Shown here: positions 52,728-61,471 of the stretch, piece after piece
How positions within the stretch are numbered: the first letter of the stretch is position 1
Layout: each line of letters opens with the position of its first letter
Assembly (NCBI RefSeq): GCF_936916975.1
Contig: NZ_CAKZGO010000003.1
Coordinates: forward strand, 1-64,000
Direction of reading: 5' to 3'
Origin: an uncultured Dongia sp.
GTDB taxonomy: Bacteria > Pseudomonadota > Alphaproteobacteria > Dongiales > Dongiaceae
Length of the DNA: 64,000 nucleotides
Program-made: the position numbers and the translations under genes
Notes under the pieces: generated by a model
Told to the model about the DNA's origin: nothing
What the model saw: only the letters and a program-made list of their open reading frames with translations
Database searches by the model: none

Positions 52728-53705
52728 TCATGATGCCAAGGCCGCGCGCACGCGGCCCAGGAGCGACGCGCGATCGTGACGCGCTGTCAGGGCGCCTTTC
52801 ATATCGACTTTTACGAAGCGGGCCGGCGTGTGCGGCTGCAACTGACCGATGAGATCCATGTCGGCCGAAATGACCGTACCCACCATGAAGTAGCCGCCAC
52901 CCGAGACCGCATCACGGTGAAGCACGATCGGCTCCGTTCCGCCCGGCACCTGGATCGATCCATAGGGATAGCAGGCATCGACGATGTTGGAGGGATCCGA
53001 CCCGGCGCCAAAGGGCTGCTTGCGCGGCACGAAGCCAAGCGGCCTGCCGCCCCGGAAGCGGTAGCCGATGCGGTCCGCCTCGGGCGCCACCTTCCAGGTA
53101 TCGTCGAAGAACTGCCGCCCCGACTCATCCGTGATGCGATGCCAGTAGAGTCCCGGCAATACGCGGAGTTCGGCAGGCGCGCCCGGCGCGCGGCGCAAGG
53201 ACTCGGCAAGGCTGCGGCCGGCCGCGACACTTTTCACCGCCGAACCCAAAGCGAGCTCATCGCCCGCCTGCAGCTTGCGGCCCTGATGGCCGCCGAGAGC
53301 GCCCAGCGTATAGGTCGAACGGCTGCCGAGCACGACCGGCACGTCGATCCCGCCGGCGATCGCGATATAGGCGCGGGCACCTTTCTGCAGGAAGTCAAAA
53401 CTGAGTTTCTGCCCGGCCTTGATTTTGAAGCTGGTCCAGGCTGCCTGCACGGCACCGTCGACCTTGGCCGGCATATCCGCCCCGGTGACAGCCACCACGG
53501 CGTCGGCGGTGAATTCTATTTCCGGCCCCATGAAAACGGCCTCAAGTACCGCAGCGCCTTCGTCATTACCGACCAGTAGGTTGGCGACACGCAGGGCAAA
53601 GCGATCCATGCCGCCCGACAGCGGAATACCGAGATGGTAGTAGCCAGGCCGGCCGAGGTCCTGGACGGTGGTCGACAGGCCGGGGGCAAGTATCTTAATG
53701 GCCAT
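52728..53705 (-). CDS. pxpC: Biotin-dependent carboxyltransferase-like / 5-oxoprolinase subunit PxpC
   Basis: A 325-residue protein of the AHS2/KipA family. The N terminus reads MAIKILAPGLSTTVQDLGRPGYYHLGIPLSGGMD, and ANLLVGNDEGAAVLE follows. AVTGADMPAKVDG, GLYWHRITDESG and the late IQVPGGTEPIVLHRDAVSGGGY are also typical. In bacteria PxpABC forms ATP-dependent 5-oxoprolinase. In urea carboxylase the same module joins the biotin carboxylase and carrier domains. The ATG at 53705 overlaps pxpB by 11 nt, indicating stoichiometric subunits. Confidence 0.88.
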   Translation of the reverse strand: MAIKILAPGLSTTVQDLGRPGYYHLGIPLSGGMDRFALRVANLLVGNDEGAAVLEAVFMGPEIEFTADAVVAVTGADMPAKVDGAVQAAWTSFKIKAGQKLSFDFLQKGARAYIAIAGGIDVPVVLGSRSTYTLGALGGHQGRKLQAGDELALGSAVKSVAAGRSLAESLRRAPGAPAELRVLPGLYWHRITDESGRQFFDDTWKVAPEADRIGYRFRGGRPLGFVPRKQPFGAGSDPSNIVDACYPYGSIQVPGGTEPIVLHRDAVSGGGYFMVGTVISADMDLIGQLQPHTPARFVKVDMKGALTARHDRASLLGRVRAALAS

Positions 53706-54570
53706 AGAGGACCCCCTCGAGCTTGCGGTTATAGCCATCGATATCCAGCTGGAACTCGTCGAGCGAGAAGGTCACGTCGCGCATCAAGGGCGCGAACTTG
53801 CCGGCCTCCACGTCGGCTACCGCCTGATCATAGGCAGGGCGATCGATCGGCTTCCATTTGACGATGTCGCCTGGCCGGAAAAACACCATGAAGTCGCGCA
53901 GATAGCCGATCTGCTGATTGGGGTCGTAGATCGGCATCGGCGTGATGCCGAACATCTGATAGCCGCCCGCGCCGCGCACGGAGTAGATGCAGCTGAAGCA
54001 GCCGCCATGGCCGACAGTCAGCTTCGGTGTATCGGTCCGGGGTCGCAGATATTTGGGCACTTCCAGCTGCCGCGGGCGGTCCACCATCTGATAGAGGAAC
54101 GGCAATCCGGCAACGAAGCCCACCATCGACACGAACCAGGGTGCCCCGGAATGCGCCTTGATGAAATTGTCGACTGATCCCAGATTATTCACCTGCGCCG
54201 CATATTCGAGATCCGTGCTCTTGGGATCCTGGTGGCGTTCGCGAAAACGCATCAAGGTTTCGTGGGTCCAGGGATCGTTATAGAGAACGGGGATTTCCAC
54301 GATTCGTGTCTTGAGCGTCGAGTCCGCTTTCTCTGCCGTCCCCTCCAGGCGCTTCAATTCCGCCAGCATGTCATCCGGACTGATTTGGTCCGGATCAAAT
54401 TTGATCTGGAAGGACGCATTGGCCGGACAGATCTCCGTGACGCCCTTGATACGGCTTTCCCGAACGGCATTTGTCATCGAGAGGCTCTTGAAGAAGGCGG
54501 CAAGCGACATCTCTTCGTCAACCTCGACAAAGATGTGCTCATCGCCGCCAAATGAGTACCGCGTGTTCAT
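53695..54570 (-). CDS. pxpB: 5-oxoprolinase/urea carboxylase-like subunit PxpB (AHS1/KipI family)
   Basis: A 291-residue AHS1-family protein, somewhat longer than the 220-240 residues usual for KipI/PxpB because of added N-terminal sequence. The hallmark FVSMVGFVAGLPFLYQM segment is followed by SCIYSVRGAGGYQMFGITPMPIYD. The VEIPVLYND strand matches the family start of the C-terminal lobe. An AGGAGG site precedes the ATG at 54570. It resembles the AHS1 part of urea carboxylase. It sits between accC (59-nt gap) and pxpC (overlap). Confidence 0.86.
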   Translation of the reverse strand: MNTRYSFGGDEHIFVEVDEEMSLAAFFKSLSMTNAVRESRIKGVTEICPANASFQIKFDPDQISPDDMLAELKRLEGTAEKADSTLKTRIVEIPVLYNDPWTHETLMRFRERHQDPKSTDLEYAAQVNNLGSVDNFIKAHSGAPWFVSMVGFVAGLPFLYQMVDRPRQLEVPKYLRPRTDTPKLTVGHGGCFSCIYSVRGAGGYQMFGITPMPIYDPNQQIGYLRDFMVFFRPGDIVKWKPIDRPAYDQAVADVEAGKFAPLMRDVTFSLDEFQLDIDGYNRKLEGVLYGH

Positions 54571-54629
54571 TGTCGCGCCACCTCCTGATTGGGGCCATTC
54601 CAGCAAAGCAATTTGTTCCGCCAGCGGCT

Positions 54630-55994
54630 TCACGCTAGGCGGGTCGCGTTCTCCTCCAGCCAGCGTTCCAGCCAGCGCGTATCGAAACGTCCCGCCTGCA
54701 CCTCACGATCGGCCACGAGTGCTTGGTGCAGCGGCTTTGTCGTCTTGATGCCGTCGATTTCCAGCTCGCCCAGGGCCCGGCTCAATCGCGCAATCGCTGA
54801 CGCGCGGTCCTCGTCCCAGACGATCAGCTTGCCGAGCAGGGAATCATAGAAAGGCGGAATGACGTAGCCGGGGTAAAGCAAGGTATCGAACCGCACGCCA
54901 TTGCCGCCGGGTATACGCAGGCCGCTGACCAGGCCCGGATTGGGCATGAAGTTCTGAGCTGGGTCCTCGGCATTGATGCGCACTTCTATGGCGTGGCCAC
55001 GCGCGACGATATCTTCCTGGCGCAGGCGCAGCTTCTCCCCACCGGCCACGCGGATCATCTCGCGCACGAGGTCGATGCCGGTGATGAATTCCGTCACCGG
55101 GTGTTCGACCTGAATGCGGGTGTTCATCTCGATAAAATAGAAGGCGCGCGTTTGATCGTCATAAAGGTATTCCAACGTACCGGCGCCGCGATAATGGACG
55201 GCCTTGGCGAGCGACACAGCAGTTCGGCACAGTTCCGCGCGGATATCGGCCGGCAGCACCGGCGAGGGCGCTTCCTCCCAAACCTTCTGGCGCCGTCGCT
55301 GTAGCGAGCATTCACGCTCGAAGCAATGCACCACATTCTCGCCATCGCCCAAAATCTGAACCTCGATATGGCGCGCCCGCTCGATCACTTTCTCCAGATA
55401 GAGGCCGCCGTCGCCGAAGGCCGCGAGCGCCTCGGCCCGGGCCTGGGGCATCAGGCGTTCAAATTCTTCGGCATTGTTGGCGATGCGGATGCCGCGGCCG
55501 CCACCACCGGCGGCCGCTTGGATCATCACAGGATAGCCGGTGTGCGCGACCACCGCGCGTGCGGTTTCGACATCATCGACTCGGCCATCGCTGCCCGGCA
55601 CGGTCGGAACGCCCGCTGCCGCCGCTGCCTGGCGGGCGGCAACCTTGTCGCCCATCAACCGAATGGCGTTCGCACTTGGTCCCACGAAGGTAAGGCCAGC
55701 CACGGCGACGGCGTCGGCAAATTCCGCATTTTCGGCAAGAAAGCCATAACCGGGGTGGATGGCATCGGCGCCGCTGCGCTGCGCGGCATCGATCACCGCC
55801 GGAATATTGAGATAGGATTTCGCAGCCTGCGCCGGCCCGATATCGATTGCCTCATCCGCCAGCTTCACGGCCAGCGAGTCCACGTCAGCCTTGCTGTGGA
55901 CCTGCACCGTGCGAATGCCCAACTCGCGTGCGGCCCGGATGATGCGCACCGCGATCTCACCGCGATTGGCTATGAGCAGGGTCCTGATGGCCAT
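54630..55994 (-). CDS. accC: Biotin carboxylase subunit (AccC family), dedicated to the Pxp-type enzyme
   Basis: A 454-residue ATP-grasp biotin carboxylase of normal length. It has LLIANRGEIAVRIIRAARELG at the start, HPGYGFLAENAEFA, the glycine loop GGGGRGI, FERECSLQRRRQKVWEEAPS, and the active-site EMNTRIQVEHPVTE. The otherwise conserved ATP-contact Lys just before the glycine loop (Lys159 in E. coli AccC, in VIIKAS) is Gln159 here (VMIQAA). Lys117 in GDKVAA is kept. It is placed with accB and pxpABC, not with accA/accD, so it is probably not the housekeeping acetyl-CoA carboxylase subunit. It carboxylates the carrier encoded by the preceding gene. Confidence 0.9.
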   Translation of the reverse strand: MAIRTLLIANRGEIAVRIIRAARELGIRTVQVHSKADVDSLAVKLADEAIDIGPAQAAKSYLNIPAVIDAAQRSGADAIHPGYGFLAENAEFADAVAVAGLTFVGPSANAIRLMGDKVAARQAAAAAGVPTVPGSDGRVDDVETARAVVAHTGYPVMIQAAAGGGGRGIRIANNAEEFERLMPQARAEALAAFGDGGLYLEKVIERARHIEVQILGDGENVVHCFERECSLQRRRQKVWEEAPSPVLPADIRAELCRTAVSLAKAVHYRGAGTLEYLYDDQTRAFYFIEMNTRIQVEHPVTEFITGIDLVREMIRVAGGEKLRLRQEDIVARGHAIEVRINAEDPAQNFMPNPGLVSGLRIPGGNGVRFDTLLYPGYVIPPFYDSLLGKLIVWDEDRASAIARLSRALGELEIDGIKTTKPLHQALVADREVQAGRFDTRWLERWLEENATRLA

Positions 55995-56019
55995 ACTGGG
56001 TTCCAGCTCTCTGCGCGTT

Positions 56020-56274
56020 TCAGGCGTCGATTTCGGCTAAAGGCTGGCCAGCCATCACGGCGTCTTCGTTTTCGACCAGGAAGCGGACGATCTTGCCGAC
56101 CTGGCCCGCCTTGACTTCGTTAAACGACTTCATGACCTCGACCAGGCCAATAACATCGCCCGCCGTCACGCTGTCGCCATCGTTCTTATAGAGCGGCTGG
56201 TCCGGCGCTGGCCGACGATAGAAGGTGCCGGGGAGCGGCGAGAGGATCTGCTTGATGGCCATGATATCTGTCAT
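56020..56274 (-). CDS. accB: Short biotin carboxyl carrier protein (AccB-like)
   Basis: An 84-residue biotinyl-lipoyl domain with almost nothing outside the core. The biotinylated residue is Lys49 in the canonical EVMKSF. The N terminus ILSPLPGTFYRRPAPDQPLY and the end VMAGQPLAEIDA mark the two symmetric halves. Housekeeping AccB has a Pro/Ala-rich linker and about 150 residues, so this short form suits a dedicated complex. ATGs at 56274 and 56262 are both possible starts. It lies 5 nt after pxpA and 25 nt before accC. Confidence 0.9.
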   Translation of the reverse strand: MTDIMAIKQILSPLPGTFYRRPAPDQPLYKNDGDSVTAGDVIGLVEVMKSFNEVKAGQVGKIVRFLVENEDAVMAGQPLAEIDA

Positions 56275-56279
56275 CCCTC

Positions 56280-57020
56280 TTATCTGGTCGGGTCGCTGGT
56301 ATCGAGATAGGGCGCTACTGCCTTGCGCACCATTTGCGCGATATCGACGGCGTTGGGCGTATCCGAATGCACGCAGATCGAATCGGCGCGCACGGCGATT
56401 TCCTGGCCGCCGACACTGCTCACCTTGCCCTCGGTCACGGCGCGCAGGCAACGCCGCGCCGCCTCGGCCGGATCCTTGGCGTCATGCTCGCGGGTGACGA
56501 TCAGCCCGCCGTCGTCGCTGTAATCGAGATCCGCGTAGAATTCGGCGATCAGCCGGTGACCGCGCGCCGGGTAGATCTTCTCATGCAGCGTGCCGATCAT
56601 GCCGAGGACCGGCACCTTGAAGACGTCAGCCGCGTCGCACACCGCGTGCGCGATATGCTCGAGCCTCGCCGCCATGCCGTAGAGCGAACCATGCGGCTTG
56701 ATGTGATTGAGTGGCATGCCCTCCGCTTCCAGGAATCCCTTCAGCGCGCCCACCTGATAGATCAGGCAATTGGCCATTTCCTCGCGCGAGATTTTCATCT
56801 CGCGGCGGCCGAAGCCTTGCAGATCCGGCAAAGACGGATGGGCACCCACCTTGACGCCATGCTGCTTGGCGAGGCGGACCGTGGTGTGCATATGGTTGAA
56901 ATCCGAGGCATGAAAGCCGCAGGCAACGTTGGCGACATTGATCAGCGGCATCAGCCCCTCATCGTCACCCATGCGGTACAGGCCGAAAGCTTCGCCCATA
57001 TCACAGTTAATAACTGTCAA
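56280..57020 (-). CDS. pxpA: LamB/YcsF family 5-oxoprolinase subunit PxpA
   Basis: A 246-residue LamB/YcsF-family protein. It contains VINCDMGEAFGLYRMGDDEGL, SVNVACGFHASD-like sequence (VANVACGFHASDFNHM), VKVGAHPSLPDLQGFGRREM, HIKPHGSLYGMA and the closing ICVHSDTPNAV. In 5-oxoprolinase PxpA is the amide-cleaving partner of PxpBC. The start is probably the TTG at 57020, because GGAGG lies 6 nt upstream; a GTG at 57035 is an alternative. It is the first gene of the operon, divergent from a LysR regulator. Confidence 0.88.
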   Translation of the reverse strand: MTVINCDMGEAFGLYRMGDDEGLMPLINVANVACGFHASDFNHMHTTVRLAKQHGVKVGAHPSLPDLQGFGRREMKISREEMANCLIYQVGALKGFLEAEGMPLNHIKPHGSLYGMAARLEHIAHAVCDAADVFKVPVLGMIGTLHEKIYPARGHRLIAEFYADLDYSDDGGLIVTREHDAKDPAEAARRCLRAVTEGKVSSVGGQEIAVRADSICVHSDTPNAVDIAQMVRKAVAPYLDTSDPTR

Positions 57021-57169
57021 ATCGGTCCTCCCCACTTCACTGGCGGAACACGGTCGTTTTAGCGTGGCAGTTCGTTTTGGATGTGCGGTCTGCGCCGCCT
57101 TCTCCCTGTCTCAGGCGTGATTTTTGCGCCGAATGTCCGTATAGTAAAATCGTAAAAAATGGTTATCGA

Positions 57170-57186
57170 TATCTGGAAAACAGATA
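57170..57186. promoter_or_regulatory. LysR-type palindrome abutting the regulator's start codon
   Basis: TATCTG-GAAAA-CAGATA is a perfect inverted repeat containing a T-N11-A core (57172-57184), the classic LysR box. It ends on the base before the regulator's ATG, where a ribosome-binding site would normally be, and lies about 150 bp upstream of pxpA. It is the obvious autoregulatory site. Confidence 0.6.
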
Positions 57187-58110
57187 ATGACTCTGTCGAT
57201 CAAACAGGTTCGCTATTTCATCGCCGCCGCGGATGCCGGCCAGATCTCCATTGCGGCGATCGAACTCAACGTCTCTCAATCCGCCGTGACGGCCGCGATC
57301 CAGCAATTGGAAGCCGATCTGCGCGTGTCGCTATTCCGCCGGCATCCGGGCGGCGTTTCGCTGACGACCGAGGGGGCCCGCTTCCTCTTGCACGCGCGCA
57401 ACATCATGGCGGCAGTCAACGAGGCGGTGCATACGCCACTGACCGATTACGCTCATTTGTCCGGGCATGTCCGTGTTGGCGTGACCTATACCGTTGCCGG
57501 CTACTTCCTGCCGCGACATCACGCCCGCTTCACGCGCATCTATCCCGGGATTGATGTCGAGCTGATCGAATTGCCGCGCAACGCTATTGAGAACGGCTTG
57601 TTGAAAGGCTCGCTCGACCTTGCGGTGCTGCTGGTCTCCAATCTCCAGGACCGTATCCATCTCGCTTATGAGGTTCTCATTCGCTCCCGTCGGCGGTTGT
57701 GGCTGCCGGTCGAGCATCCGTTACTGAAAGTTGACAGCATTACGCTGGCCGATGTCGCCACCGTGCCCTACATCATGCTGACCGTGGACGAGGCCAGCAG
57801 CACAGTCGATCGCTACTGGAAGCCGGCCGGGTTGCATCCCAACACCGTGTTCCGGACGTCGTCGGTCGAAGCAGTGCGCAGCCTCGTCGCCGCTGGCCTG
57901 GGCGTCACGGTGCTGTCGGACATGGTCTATCGCCCGTGGTCGCTTGAAGGGCAACGCATCGAGACGCGCGGTCTCGTCGCCGACATTCCCACGATGGACG
58001 TCGGTGTCGTCTGGGACCCACATGCCGAACAATCTGTTGCCGCAAGAACCTTCCGCGACTTCCTCGGCCTTACCTTCAACGGGCCAGGCCACGAACATGA
58101 CGTGCCCTGA
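57187..58110 (+). CDS. LysR-family transcriptional regulator of the pxp operon
   Basis: A 307-residue LysR regulator. The N-terminal winged helix is MTLSIKQVRYFIAAADAGQI, then IAAIELNVSQSAVTAAIQQLE. The effector domain begins about residue 92 (HVRVGVTYTVAGYFLPRHHARF) and includes SSVEAVRSLVAAGLGVTVLSDMVY. The family-typical N terminus supports the ATG at 57187 even though no Shine-Dalgarno sequence precedes it; a perfect palindrome occupies that place. It is divergent from pxpA and presumably controls the whole pxpA-bioY operon in response to an amide or lactam. The gap after it (58111-58274) shows no gene. Confidence 0.88.
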   Translation: MTLSIKQVRYFIAAADAGQISIAAIELNVSQSAVTAAIQQLEADLRVSLFRRHPGGVSLTTEGARFLLHARNIMAAVNEAVHTPLTDYAHLSGHVRVGVTYTVAGYFLPRHHARFTRIYPGIDVELIELPRNAIENGLLKGSLDLAVLLVSNLQDRIHLAYEVLIRSRRRLWLPVEHPLLKVDSITLADVATVPYIMLTVDEASSTVDRYWKPAGLHPNTVFRTSSVEAVRSLVAAGLGVTVLSDMVYRPWSLEGQRIETRGLVADIPTMDVGVVWDPHAEQSVAARTFRDFLGLTFNGPGHEHDVP

Positions 58111-58274
58111 CCGGGCGGGCCGACCGCGCACCACCACAAGAACTAGCCAATCTGCGTCGCCGCCACTGCGGATGGAGAAGGCCCGTTCGGTGCCTGGGTA
58201 TGAACCACGGCGCCAATTTCCAGAGCCGTAGGATCCAGCTGATCCTGGCCAGTCACCAGGCCGCACAGTCGGGC

Positions 58275-59525
58275 TCAGCGATCGCAAGCTGATTGAGGCG
58301 TTCGCGCCAGGGCCGGCAGCGCCAGAGTAAACAGCCAGCATGCGGTCAGCATCACGGCGGAGCCTGCGAGGCAAGCTACAAGTCCACCCCAGCCGTAGAG
58401 CAAACCCGACAGCAATGTGCCCATGAAACGCCCGGCCGCGTTGGCGGCATAATAGAAGCCGACATCCTCGGCGGCTTTCTCCGAACCCGCATAGGCAAGG
58501 ACCAGGTAGGAATGGACCGAGGAATTGAGAGCAAAGGCGATGCCGAAAAGGATCAGTCCCGCCACCACTACGATGAGTTGGTATCCGTCGCCGAGCATCA
58601 ACCACACGAGCATCGCGGCTGGAATCAGCGCGAGGAAAAAGGACCATAGACGCGCCGCCGCGATGCCATCTTGATGGTGGTGACCGCCCCCGCGTACCAA
58701 CGCGGGTGCTGCCGCCTGCACCAGACCATAGCCGATGGTCCAGAGCGCGAGAAACGTGCCGACCATCGTGAAGGTCCAGCCGGCGGCATAGAGAAAGATC
58801 GGCAGCCCGACCACGAACCACACATCCCGCGCACCGAAGAGGAATATCCGCGCTGCCGCCAGAAGGTTGATGCCGCGCCCCTTGGCGAAGAACTCACGCG
58901 CCGATTTGGAGGCGCGCGCCTTGCCCATCTGCACCGGCAGCGACAGCAGGACGCCCGTCAGCACGCAAGCGAGGAGTCCCGCCATCGTCCAAAGCGCGCC
59001 CCGGAAGCCAAGTTCTTCGAGGAGCACGCCGCCCAGGAAGAAGCCGAATCCCTTCATGGCATTCTTGCTGCCCGTGAACCAGGCGACCCAGCGAAAGAGC
59101 CGCCCGGGAGTGGCACCTCCCGAAGCCTGATCGGCCGTCAGCTTGATCGCCGATTTGCTGGCGGTCTTGGTGAGATCCTTCGCGACGCCGCAGATGCCCT
59201 GTGCTGCGACGACCCAAGCGATCGAGACCATAGCGCTCCATTGCGGCATTAGAGCCGACATCATCAGGAAGCCGCAGATCTGGGTGACGAGCCCAGCAGC
59301 CAGCATGCGGGCAATGCCGAAACGTGTCGCGAGCCAACCGCCGATCAGATTGGCAAGGATGCCCGCCGCTTCATAGAGCAGGAACAGGAAGGCAAGCGTC
59401 AGCGGTGAATAGCCGAGGCGGAAGAAATGCAGCAGCACCAACATGCGCAAGGCGCCGTCGGTCAGCGTGAAACCCCAATAGGCGGCCGTGACGATAGCGT
59501 AGTTGCGAGTGGCGCTCACGATCAC
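58275..59525 (-). CDS. arsJ: Organoarsenical efflux MFS transporter ArsJ
   Basis: A 416-residue, roughly 11-12-segment major facilitator protein that exports 1-arseno-3-phosphoglycerate. The N terminus VSATRNYAIVTAAYWGFTLTDGALRMLVLLHFFRLG is distinctive for ArsJ. AAQGICGVAKDLTKTASKSAIK and SKNAMKGFGFFLGGVLLE are likewise typical. The start is a GTG at 59525, directly after the GAPDH stop; a GTG at 59519 is an alternative. Its pairing with a GAPDH gene is the well-known signature of this arsenate-resistance route, in which arsenate is trapped as an unstable ester and expelled. Confidence 0.93.
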   Translation of the reverse strand: MIVSATRNYAIVTAAYWGFTLTDGALRMLVLLHFFRLGYSPLTLAFLFLLYEAAGILANLIGGWLATRFGIARMLAAGLVTQICGFLMMSALMPQWSAMVSIAWVVAAQGICGVAKDLTKTASKSAIKLTADQASGGATPGRLFRWVAWFTGSKNAMKGFGFFLGGVLLEELGFRGALWTMAGLLACVLTGVLLSLPVQMGKARASKSAREFFAKGRGINLLAAARIFLFGARDVWFVVGLPIFLYAAGWTFTMVGTFLALWTIGYGLVQAAAPALVRGGGHHHQDGIAAARLWSFFLALIPAAMLVWLMLGDGYQLIVVVAGLILFGIAFALNSSVHSYLVLAYAGSEKAAEDVGFYYAANAAGRFMGTLLSGLLYGWGGLVACLAGSAVMLTACWLFTLALPALARTPQSACDR

Positions 59526-60572
59526 TCAGAGCCCCGCGCGGCCGAGGATGCAGGCCAGATCCACCATGCGGCAAGCATAGCCCATCTCGTTGTCGTACCA
59601 GGCATAGATCTTGAGCAGCGTGCCGTCGGTCACCATGGTGGAAGGCGCATCGACGATGCTGCTCCTTGTATCGCGCGCGTAATCCGCCGAGACCAGGGGC
59701 CGGGTCTCGTAGCCAAGTATGCCCGCGAGCGATCCAGCGGCGGCTTGCCGGAAGAGCCCATTCACCTCCTCCGCCGTCGTCTCCCGCCGCAGCTCGAAGA
59801 CGCAATCGGTGAGGCTGGCATTGAGCACGGGTGCCCGCACCGCATGGCCATTCAGTTTGCCCTTGAGGTCGGGATAAATCAGCGCGATCGCGGTGGCACT
59901 GCCGGTCGTGGTCGGCTGCAGCGACAACAGGGCGCTGCGCGCCCGCCGGAGATCCTTGTGCGGCGCATCGGTCACGACATTTGTGTTGGTAGGATCATGG
60001 ATCGTGGTGATCTGGCCGTGGCGGATGCCGATGGCCTCATGCACCACCTTGACCACAGGTGCCAGGCAATTGGTCGTGCAGGACGCCGCCGTGACGATCG
60101 GATATTTCGCCGCGTCATAGAGATGGTCGTTCACCCCCACAACGACATTGAGCACGCTGTCGAATTTGACGGGGGCAGCGACAACAACGCGTTTGGCGCC
60201 GCGATCGAGATGGCCTTGCAGGACGGTCGGTGTCAGAAATTTGCCCGTGCATTCCAGCACCAGATCCACGCCAAGATCACCCCACGGGATGTTGTCAGGT
60301 TCGGCATGGGCAGAAAAGGTGAGGCGACGATTGCCAATGCGAATCGCCGCGTCGCCATCCGCCCCGATATCCGCCCGACGCCATCGGCCTTGAACGCTGT
60401 CGAACTCAAGAAGATGCGCCGTGGCGGCAGCACCGCCCTTAATCTCGTTTACATGAACAACCTCAAGCCGATTGTCTTTGCGAGGATCATCGTCCGGTCG
60501 CTCCGCTGCACCCAACGCCGCCCGCAAGGCCAAGCGCCCAATACGGCCCATGCCGCTGATACCGACACGCAT
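59526..60572 (-). CDS. Arsenic-resistance glyceraldehyde-3-phosphate dehydrogenase (ArsJ-associated)
   Basis: A 348-residue GAPDH. The NAD-binding start is [18 protein letters not shown], catalytic Cys165 is in [10 protein letters not shown] and the partner His lies in [10 protein letters not shown]. The C-terminal [15 protein letters not shown] is conserved. In this gene pair the enzyme uses arsenate in place of phosphate, making 1-arseno-3-phosphoglycerate for ArsJ. It directly precedes arsJ, with the stop and next start touching, and follows the ArsR-ArsC fusion by 5 nt. A small insertion rich in Asp and Arg ([11 protein letters not shown]) after the first helix is characteristic of this branch. 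Confidence 0.92.
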   Translation of the reverse strand: MRVGISGMGRIGRLALRAALGAAERPDDDPRKDNRLEVVHVNEIKGGAAATAHLLEFDSVQGRWRRADIGADGDAAIRIGNRRLTFSAHAEPDNIPWGDLGVDLVLECTGKFLTPTVLQGHLDRGAKRVVVAAPVKFDSVLNVVVGVNDHLYDAAKYPIVTAASCTTNCLAPVVKVVHEAIGIRHGQITTIHDPTNTNVVTDAPHKDLRRARSALLSLQPTTTGSATAIALIYPDLKGKLNGHAVRAPVLNASLTDCVFELRRETTAEEVNGLFRQAAAGSLAGILGYETRPLVSADYARDTRSSIVDAPSTMVTDGTLLKIYAWYDNEMGYACRMVDLACILGRAGL

Positions 60573-60577
60573 GATTT

Positions 60578-61471
60578 TTACCTTGTTGCTGCCGAGCCCT
60601 GAGCTGCCGCCAATCCTTGCGCCAGAACATGCGGATCGGCGAGTTCATCGAGCCGCGCCTTCAAAGACATGCGATTAAGTGCATTGAGCGGCAGGTTGAT
60701 AAAGATTTCCAGGCGCCTGCGCAGGCCTGCATAGATTTCGTTGATGAGCGTTGCGCGTTCGATCGCACTGCCGGTGAATTTCGAGGGATCAGGCAGTGGC
60801 CAAGCGCCGGTGATGACGCTGACACCGAAATCCGGACAGACCTGGCCGGCGACAGTATCGCAAAGAGCAATGACAAAATCGATCTGCGGAGCCTTAGGCT
60901 GAATGAACTCGTCCCAGGATTTGGACCGGAGGCCCGACACGTCGTGGCCCAAGGCCTTGAGTTGCGCCAGCACTTCCGGCAAGGGTCCCTCTTCGGCTGG
61001 ATCCGACCCGGCGGAATAGGCGCGAAAGCGCGTACCACCGATCTTCGACAGGATTGCCTCTGCCATGATCGAACGGGCGGAATTTCGGGTGCACAGGAAG
61101 AGGACGTTGAAGGGATCTGCCTGCATGGCTTTGGTCTCCGATGTGAGGGATGCGAGGAAGCCGCCCAGCTCTGCGTTCCGGCCTCTGTCGAAGCCGCAAC
61201 AGGTTTCAGCGAGGTAGGCGAGCAAGTCACGAAGGCGCGCCATATGCGCGGCATAGACAAGGCTGCGGCCATAGCGTCTGACGATGACAAGTTCAGCCTG
61301 CTCGAGAGCCCGCAGATGGAAGGACAGGGTCGAGGAGGCGACCCCCAACTGGTCGGCAATGTCGCCTGCCGGCATGCCACTCGGACCCGCCGCCAGGAGC
61401 GCCCGAATCAAATCCAACCGGGTGGTCTGGCCGAGTGCTGTAAAGAGCGCCGCTGCATCATACGATTCCAT
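60578..61471 (-). CDS. ArsR-ArsC fusion: arsenic-responsive repressor joined to arsenate reductase
   Basis: A 297-residue two-domain protein. Residues 1-~95 are an ArsR winged helix ([42 protein letters not shown]). It lacks the classic ELCVCDL site but has adjacent Cys91-Cys92 just after the domain, a possible As(III) site. Residues ~120-260 are a low-molecular-weight phosphatase-like arsenate reductase: the CX5R loop is Cys127-TRNSA-Arg133, and Cys204 and Cys212 are the probable redox relay for thioredoxin coupling. DPSKFTG contains the Asp general acid of the family. It is the first gene of the leftward operon with gap and arsJ. Confidence 0.9.
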   Translation of the reverse strand: MESYDAAALFTALGQTTRLDLIRALLAAGPSGMPAGDIADQLGVASSTLSFHLRALEQAELVIVRRYGRSLVYAAHMARLRDLLAYLAETCCGFDRGRNAELGGFLASLTSETKAMQADPFNVLFLCTRNSARSIMAEAILSKIGGTRFRAYSAGSDPAEEGPLPEVLAQLKALGHDVSGLRSKSWDEFIQPKAPQIDFVIALCDTVAGQVCPDFGVSVITGAWPLPDPSKFTGSAIERATLINEIYAGLRRRLEIFINLPLNALNRMSLKARLDELADPHVLAQGLAAAQGSAATR

